From Mycolicibacterium moriokaense (GTDB lineage: Bacteria; Actinomycetota; Actinomycetes; Mycobacteriales; Mycobacteriaceae), in NCBI RefSeq assembly GCF_003347205.1, contig NZ_QQBJ01000017.1:1-64000 (forward strand): 64,000 nucleotides of DNA, in the 5' to 3' direction. The notes under the pieces were generated by a model that saw only the letters and a program-made list of their open reading frames with translations, was not told the DNA's origin and ran no database searches. Both the position numbers and the translations under genes were made by a program. Below, piece by piece: positions 59,831 to 64,000 of this stretch. The stretch's first letter is position 1. Each line of letters begins with the position of its first letter.

Positions 59831-61336
59831 CTATTCCTTGCCTGCTTCGGCGAGTTCTCCGGGCGTCGGCGACACCGGCGCGGGCGCCACCAGCGGCAGG
59901 CACACGATGAAGCGTGTGTCGCCGGGCTTGGACTGCACGGACAAGTTGCCGCCGTGCTTCTCGACGACGATCCGCCAGGCCAGGTCGAGGCCCAGCCCGG
60001 TGCCCTGGCCGAACGGTTTGGTGGTGAAGAACGGGGTGAAGATGCGGCCGATGATGTCTTCGGGAATACCGGGCCCGTCGTCGCAGATCTCCACCCGGAT
60101 CATCTGATCGTTCTCGCGGGCCGTGCGGATGGTCAGGGTGCCCTCGCCGTCCATGGCCTGGATCGCGTTGTCGATCAGGTTTGTCCACACCTGGTTGAGA
60201 TCGCCTGGGTAGCACTGCAATTCGGGCAGCGTCTTGTCCATGTCCTTGATGATCGTGACCGGCCTGCCCTTGCCCTCGTAACCGACCTTGTCGCCGAACA
60301 TCATGATGGTGCTGCGGATCAGCTCGTGTACATCGGCGCTCTGATACGACCCGCGGTCCATCTGCGAGTACTGCTTGGCCCCTGCCAGCAGCGCCGAGAT
60401 GCGCTTGCTGGCCTCGGCGATCTCGTTCATCCGCAGTTCGTTGTCGATGGTGTACTTCAGCCAGCCGATCGCGCTCTGCAGCGACGCGCTGGCATCGGAG
60501 TCGTCGACCAACGCCGACACCCGCTCCAGCCAGTCGGTGTCCAGGCCGGCCTCCACGAACGTCGGCGCATAGTCCCAGGCGCCGACGATCCCGTGGTCCT
60601 CGAGCCAGTCGCCGAGTTGGTCCTCCCGGTCGGAGGCCTCCAGCGCGGACAGTTCGACGTCCTTGTTCTTGGCCACCTGCTCGGCGACCTGGTCCTGGAT
60701 GTTGACCAGCATGCGCAGTGCCTCGGGCGTGAACTTGGCCTCGGCCACCATCGCGAGCTTGTGCCGCATGTGCCCGACGCCCTCGCGCAGGTCGGCCACC
60801 GCGCGTGCGGTCGCGGCCGCCGGGTTGTTGAGCTGATGCGTCAGCCCCGCGGTGATGGTGCCCAGCGCCAGCAGCTTCTCCCGCTGACCGATGATCTGGC
60901 TCTGCCGTCGACCGCCGACCTTGTGGCCTTCCAGCAGGTGCACGGCCATCGGGAACTCGGTCTGCATGAAGTCCGCGAACGCGTTGGAGTCGAGCACGAA
61001 GCAGCGCGACGGCTTGGTCAGCCGCACCGATGCCTCGTAGATGTGCTCCTCGCCCGGCACGTAGGCCGACCAGGCGCCGAAGTACACACCCCGCTGCGAG
61101 GTGCGGCCGGTCTGGATGTCCACCCCGCCGGAGCGCTTCGACATGATCAGTTCGCCGTCGATCATCACGTAGAAGCAGGTGGCCGGATCGCCCTCGACGA
61201 CCAGCGGCCCGGCGGGGAACGTCTGGATATGGCCCGCCTCGCACAGCGTGTCGAGTTGGGCGTCGGAGAGGTGCTCGAACAGGAACAGCGTGCGAAGCTC
61301 GTCGCGCACGCACTCCTCGCCGTTTTGCGACCCCAT
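59831..61336 (-). CDS. Sensor histidine kinase with N-terminal cyclic-nucleotide-binding-like domain
   Basis: A 501-residue soluble kinase. A CRP-type cNMP-binding-like domain spans about residues 15-130 (FPAGPLVVEGDPATCFYVMI; GELIMSKRSGG). A long helical region follows. The phospho-His is His167 in ITAGLTHQLNNPAAATARAV. The ATPase domain has N box LNQVWTNLIDNAIQAMDG, DDGPGIPEDI, and GTGLGLDLAWRIVVEKHGG. It precedes LLM genes and follows the redox-type response regulator gene at 61368 with 31 bp between, so the two are probably partners. The bound nucleotide or ligand is unknown. Confidence 0.88.
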   Translation of the reverse strand: MGSQNGEECVRDELRTLFLFEHLSDAQLDTLCEAGHIQTFPAGPLVVEGDPATCFYVMIDGELIMSKRSGGVDIQTGRTSQRGVYFGAWSAYVPGEEHIYEASVRLTKPSRCFVLDSNAFADFMQTEFPMAVHLLEGHKVGGRRQSQIIGQREKLLALGTITAGLTHQLNNPAAATARAVADLREGVGHMRHKLAMVAEAKFTPEALRMLVNIQDQVAEQVAKNKDVELSALEASDREDQLGDWLEDHGIVGAWDYAPTFVEAGLDTDWLERVSALVDDSDASASLQSAIGWLKYTIDNELRMNEIAEASKRISALLAGAKQYSQMDRGSYQSADVHELIRSTIMMFGDKVGYEGKGRPVTIIKDMDKTLPELQCYPGDLNQVWTNLIDNAIQAMDGEGTLTIRTARENDQMIRVEICDDGPGIPEDIIGRIFTPFFTTKPFGQGTGLGLDLAWRIVVEKHGGNLSVQSKPGDTRFIVCLPLVAPAPVSPTPGELAEAGKE

Positions 61337-61367
61337 CGGGTGTTCCTTTCTCGGCTTCCCAGATTTC

Positions 61368-63071
61368 CTAGGCTTCCGCCAAATACCTGTGCACCAACAT
61401 CACTGCCATCGACCCTTCGCCGACGGCAGCGGCAACCCGCTTCGCGGACTCCGAACGCACGTCTCCTGCAACAAAGACACCGGGCACGCTTGTTTCCAGG
61501 TGGTGCGGCGGACGGTCCAGGAGCCAGCCGCTGACCTTCATCACGTCCGGCCCCGACAGGATGAAGCCGTGGTCGTCGCGGGCTATTCCCGCTTCCTCGA
61601 GCCAATCGGTCCGCGGCGTCGCGCCGATGAAGCAGCACATCCGGTCGCAGGTGACCGTCTCGGTCTCATCGGTGCGCTTGTCGAGCAGCTCGAGGCCGGA
61701 CAGGTGATCGTCGGTGGCGACGGTGTTGACCACCTCGGTGCAGGTGCGAACCGTGATGTTGGGGGTCTTGAGGATCCGGTCGACGAGGTACTGCGACATG
61801 CCCGCTTCCAGCGAGGGCCCGCGGATCAGCATGGTGACCGACTTGGCCGTCTGCGACATGAACATCGCGGCCTGGCCGGCCGAGTTGGCGCCGCCGACGA
61901 TGTAGACGTCCTCGCCCGCGCACTCGCTGTTGTCGGACACCGACGCCCCGTAGTACACGCCGCGGCCGATGTAGTTGCAGGCGGGATCGTCGGGGTCGTC
62001 CCAGCACCCGGTGATCTGCAGTTGCCGGTAGTCGACGCCGGTGGCCAGGATGACGGCGCGCGCGCCGATGGTGTTGTCGCCGTTGAGCTTGATCGAGTGG
62101 GCAGCGCCGACGCCGTTGATCTCGAGCTTGCCCGCCTCCTGGGTGGTGATCACCTCGGCGCCGAAGCGCTCGGCCTGCCGGCGTGCCGACGTGGTCAGCT
62201 CGGCGCCCGAGACGCCGGTGGGAAAGCCCAGGTAGTTCTCGATCTTCGAGCTGCGGCCCGCCTGGCCGCCGGTCGACGACTTCTCGATCAGCACCGTCTT
62301 GAGACCTTCGGACGCCCCGTACACCGCGGCGGCCAGTCCGGCGGGCCCGCCGCCGATGACGGCGAGGTCGTACATCTCCAGCTGCGGGCTCGTCGACAGG
62401 CCCAGCAGGGTGGCGAGTTCGACGTCGGTGGGCGCGACCAGCGTCTCGCCCTTCTCGGTGATGACGACGGGCAGCCGGCTGTCGTCGAGGCCCGCGGCCT
62501 CGAGCAGCTGCTGACCTTTCGGCTCCTCGGCGTCGACGGCCCGGAATGAGTACTCGTTGCGCGCCAGGAACTGCCGCACCTCCCACGACCGGTCGCTGTA
62601 GCGGTGGCCGATGACCTTGGTGTAGGGCATGCCGCGGTCGCCCGCCGCGCGCCACTCTTCGAGCAGTCCGTCGATCACCGGGTACAACTTCTCCTCCGGT
62701 GGGTCCCAGGGCTTGAGCAGGTAGTGGTCGAGGTCGACGACGTTGATGGCATCGATGGCGGCGTGGGTGTCGGCGTAGGCGGTCAACAACACCCGGCGGG
62801 CCAGCGGGAAGAAGTCCATCGCCTTTTCGAGAAACTCGATGCCGCTCATCTGTGGCATCCGGTAGTCGGCGACGAACACCGCCACGGTGTCGCCGCGCAG
62901 CTTGAGTTCCTTGAGCGTGTCGATCGCATCGGCGCCGGATTCGGCACGCACGATGCGGTAGCGCTCGCCATAATGTCTGCGGAGATCGCGCGCTACTGCG
63001 CGGGACACTGCGGGGTCGTCGTCGACTGTGAGGATTGCGGGTCTTCGGGCCTGATTCTCGGGTTCGGTCAT
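61368..63071 (-). CDS. Response regulator receiver fused to thioredoxin-reductase-like flavoprotein (no redox CxxC)
   Basis: A 567-residue three-part protein. Residues about 10-130 are a receiver domain (AILTVDDDPAVSR; phospho-acceptor Asp69 in FVADYRMPQMSG; Lys120). Residues 150-225 look like a glutaredoxin-type fold whose active site reads GHRYSDRSWEVRQFLARN, without cysteines. Residues 234-567 are a thioredoxin-reductase-like module (AVIGGGPAGLAAAVYGASEG; VYIVGGANSAGQAAMFM; FVAGDVRSE), but the CATC position reads YYGASVSD. Flavin and NAD(P) binding look kept while disulfide exchange is lost. ATG at 63071 is chosen; the frame continues upstream without similarity. Confidence 0.87.
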   Translation of the reverse strand: MTEPENQARRPAILTVDDDPAVSRAVARDLRRHYGERYRIVRAESGADAIDTLKELKLRGDTVAVFVADYRMPQMSGIEFLEKAMDFFPLARRVLLTAYADTHAAIDAINVVDLDHYLLKPWDPPEEKLYPVIDGLLEEWRAAGDRGMPYTKVIGHRYSDRSWEVRQFLARNEYSFRAVDAEEPKGQQLLEAAGLDDSRLPVVITEKGETLVAPTDVELATLLGLSTSPQLEMYDLAVIGGGPAGLAAAVYGASEGLKTVLIEKSSTGGQAGRSSKIENYLGFPTGVSGAELTTSARRQAERFGAEVITTQEAGKLEINGVGAAHSIKLNGDNTIGARAVILATGVDYRQLQITGCWDDPDDPACNYIGRGVYYGASVSDNSECAGEDVYIVGGANSAGQAAMFMSQTAKSVTMLIRGPSLEAGMSQYLVDRILKTPNITVRTCTEVVNTVATDDHLSGLELLDKRTDETETVTCDRMCCFIGATPRTDWLEEAGIARDDHGFILSGPDVMKVSGWLLDRPPHHLETSVPGVFVAGDVRSESAKRVAAAVGEGSMAVMLVHRYLAEA

Positions 63072-63146
63072 CGCAATCAAGTATGCGCGCGTTGTCCAGC
63101 GGATATGCCCTCGAGCGGGTGGCGGGGAGGTGGCCGTTCGGCGATT

Positions 63147-63174
63147 TTGGGGCACGCCGCCGAGCAGGTAGTAT
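63147..63174 (+). promoter_or_regulatory. Candidate promoter of the infA-rpmJ-rpsM operon
   Basis: TTGGGG (63147-63152), 16 bases and TAGTAT (63169-63174) fit a housekeeping promoter; the -10 is strong and the -35 weak. Transcription from about 63181 would give a 164-nt leader before infA. The gap 63072-63344 has no coding frame I can support. Confidence 0.45.
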
Positions 63175-63282
63175 GGACCAACGGTGCGGCTTCCGCGCCG
63201 GCTCCTGCGTGCCCCAGCTGTGGAATTTCTAGCTACCGGCTCACGTTTTGAAGTCGGAACGAATACTGCGCCGACGATGTTT

Positions 63283-63298
63283 CCGCCGCTTGCGGCGG
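63283..63298 (+). other. Hairpin in the infA leader
   Basis: CCGCCG (63283-63288) and CGGCGG (63293-63298) pair around CTTG in the predicted 5' leader of infA, about 47 nt before the start codon. It could affect mRNA stability or regulation; nothing more can be said. Confidence 0.4.
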
Positions 63299-63344
63299 CC
63301 GGCGCCAACGAAACCAGACGGACACGGAGGATCTCCGAACAACA

Positions 63345-63566
63345 ATGGCCAAGAAAGATGGTGCCATCGAGGTCGAGGGCCGCGTGGTCGAACCTCTGCC
63401 CAATGCGATGTTCCGCATTGAGCTGGAGAACGGACACAAGGTGCTCGCCCACATCAGCGGCAAGATGCGGCAGCACTACATCCGCATCCTGCCCGAGGAC
63501 CGCGTCGTGGTGGAGCTGTCTCCCTACGACCTGTCCCGGGGCCGCATCGTTTATCGGTACAAGTAA
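63345..63566 (+). CDS. infA: Translation initiation factor IF-1
   Basis: IF-1 binds the ribosomal A site during initiation. The 73-residue product is a single S1-type OB fold: [20 protein letters not shown], then [20 protein letters not shown] and [20 protein letters not shown]. The ATG at 63345 is followed by rpmJ after 39 bp. In M. tuberculosis this operon lies far from secY; here it is 24 kb downstream on the same strand. Confidence 0.97.
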
Positions 63567-63605
63567 CCCAGTCCAGACCTAGAGACACAGAAGGATCGAC
63601 GAGCC

Positions 63606-63719
63606 GTGAAGGTGAACCCGAGCGTCAAGCCCATTTGCGATAAGTGCAGGGTGATCCGCCGGCATGGGCGGGTCATGGTGATCTGCTCCGATCCGCGGCA
63701 CAAGCAGCGGCAGGGCTGA
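63606..63719 (+). CDS. rpmJ: 50S ribosomal protein bL36, zinc-binding form
   Basis: The smallest ribosomal protein, 37 residues: [20 protein letters not shown] followed by [17 protein letters not shown]. The zinc ligands CDKC, a third Cys (VICSD) and His (PRH) are all present, so this is the C+ form. Start is GTG at 63606. It lies between infA and rpsM, the conserved order of the alpha operon. Confidence 0.96.
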
Positions 63720-63787
63720 AAGTCTTCCGCTCTACACAACTGAATGACGAAATCCCAGTACCACTGAGCGGGGACGCCGCTCACCAC

Positions 63788-63807
63788 GTCCGGCACGGAG
63801 GCCGGAC
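63788..63807 (+). other. Hairpin in the rpmJ-rpsM gap
   Basis: GTCCGGC (63788-63794) and GCCGGAC (63801-63807) form a 7-bp stem around ACGGAG. It lies in the 147-bp gap before rpsM. The gap is long for a ribosomal operon, so an autoregulatory leader (for example for S4, which controls the alpha operon in E. coli) is conceivable, but this is only suggested by position. Confidence 0.35.
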
Positions 63808-63866
63808 CCTGCGAGGCAGGAACGGACTGGGACCAGACCTCCGCAACGAAGAAGGAACACACCACT

Positions 63867-64000
63867 GTGGCACGTCTAGTGGGCGTCGACCTCCCGCGCG
63901 ACAAGCGCATGGAGATCGCGCTGACCTACATCTACGGCGTCGGCCGTACTCGCTCCCAGGAGATCCTGGAGGCCACCGGCATCAGCCGGGACCTGCGCAC
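63867..64000 (+). CDS. rpsM: 30S ribosomal protein uS13 (partial, runs off the window)
   Basis: uS13 is in the 30S head and contacts tRNA. Only the first 44 codons are inside the window, reading [20 protein letters not shown] and then [18 protein letters not shown], which is the conserved S13 N-terminus with its helix-two-turns-helix region. Start is GTG, preceded by GAAGAAGGAAC. The gene is complete only beyond the window edge; rpsK, rpsD and rpoA would be expected to follow. Confidence 0.95.
   Translation, partial: MARLVGVDLPRDKRMEIALTYIYGVGRTRSQEILEATGISRDLR

Overview
The window is a 64 kb piece of a high-GC actinobacterial chromosome. Gene content and order point to a Mycobacterium/Mycolicibacterium, most likely a rapidly growing one. 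The spc ribosomal operon (rplN to rplO), sppA, fucA-serA2-xylB, the TIGR00027 methyltransferases, secY-adk-map, sigL-rslA and mmsA-fadE9-mmsB follow the order I recall for M. tuberculosis. Frequent GTG starts, 4-bp start/stop overlaps and F420-dependent (LLM) oxidoreductases fit the same group. The species assignment is from memory of family features, not from a search.

Layout. 0.2-5.9 kb: a DapB-like reductase, then ten ribosomal protein genes. 5.9-10.7 kb: LLM oxidoreductase, SppA, SDR, and an ECF sigma factor with a SnoaL-like tail. 10.8-28.0 kb: an accessory catabolic island inserted into core synteny. It holds an MHS-family transporter, two aminotransferases, an aldehyde dehydrogenase, a GntR/FCD regulator, two Asp/Glu-racemase-superfamily proteins, a FAD/Fe-S oxidase, M20 and creatinase-like M24 hydrolases, a D-2-hydroxyacid dehydrogenase, an amidase, a DUF3830 protein and a zinc dehydrogenase. 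Four of its intergenic regions carry the same 12-bp operator (ATTGTCAACAAT), so most of the island looks like one regulon. 28.0-36.5 kb: AraC regulator, methyltransferase, a sugar-acid set, and four tandem TIGR00027 methyltransferase paralogs. 36.8-40.9 kb: secY-adk-map and sigL-rslA.

40.9-46.0 kb: a small, unfamiliar biosynthetic-looking operon: ThDP enzyme, SRPBCC protein, KAS III-like protein and HisC-like aminotransferase, followed by a MarR regulator. It starts from a sequence that exactly matches the SigL promoter consensus as I recall it (TGAACC, 16 nt, CGTGTC). I consider this the strongest candidate for an undescribed system. 46.0-49.7 kb: two-component pair, HAD protein, secreted SH3-like protein. 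49.7-53.4 kb: valine catabolism genes behind an 18-bp palindrome. 53.5-63.1 kb: LLM enzymes, a secreted protein, enoyl-CoA hydratase, rmlC-rmlB, and a kinase/redox-response-regulator pair. 63.3-64 kb: infA, rpmJ and the start of rpsM.

A family of 62-63-nt hairpins with a conserved CGGCGTGTC centre and covarying arms lies at gene ends (1292, 19422, 29645, 32720), with a half-copy at 45973. No rRNA, tRNA, CRISPR array, insertion sequence or phage gene was recognised.
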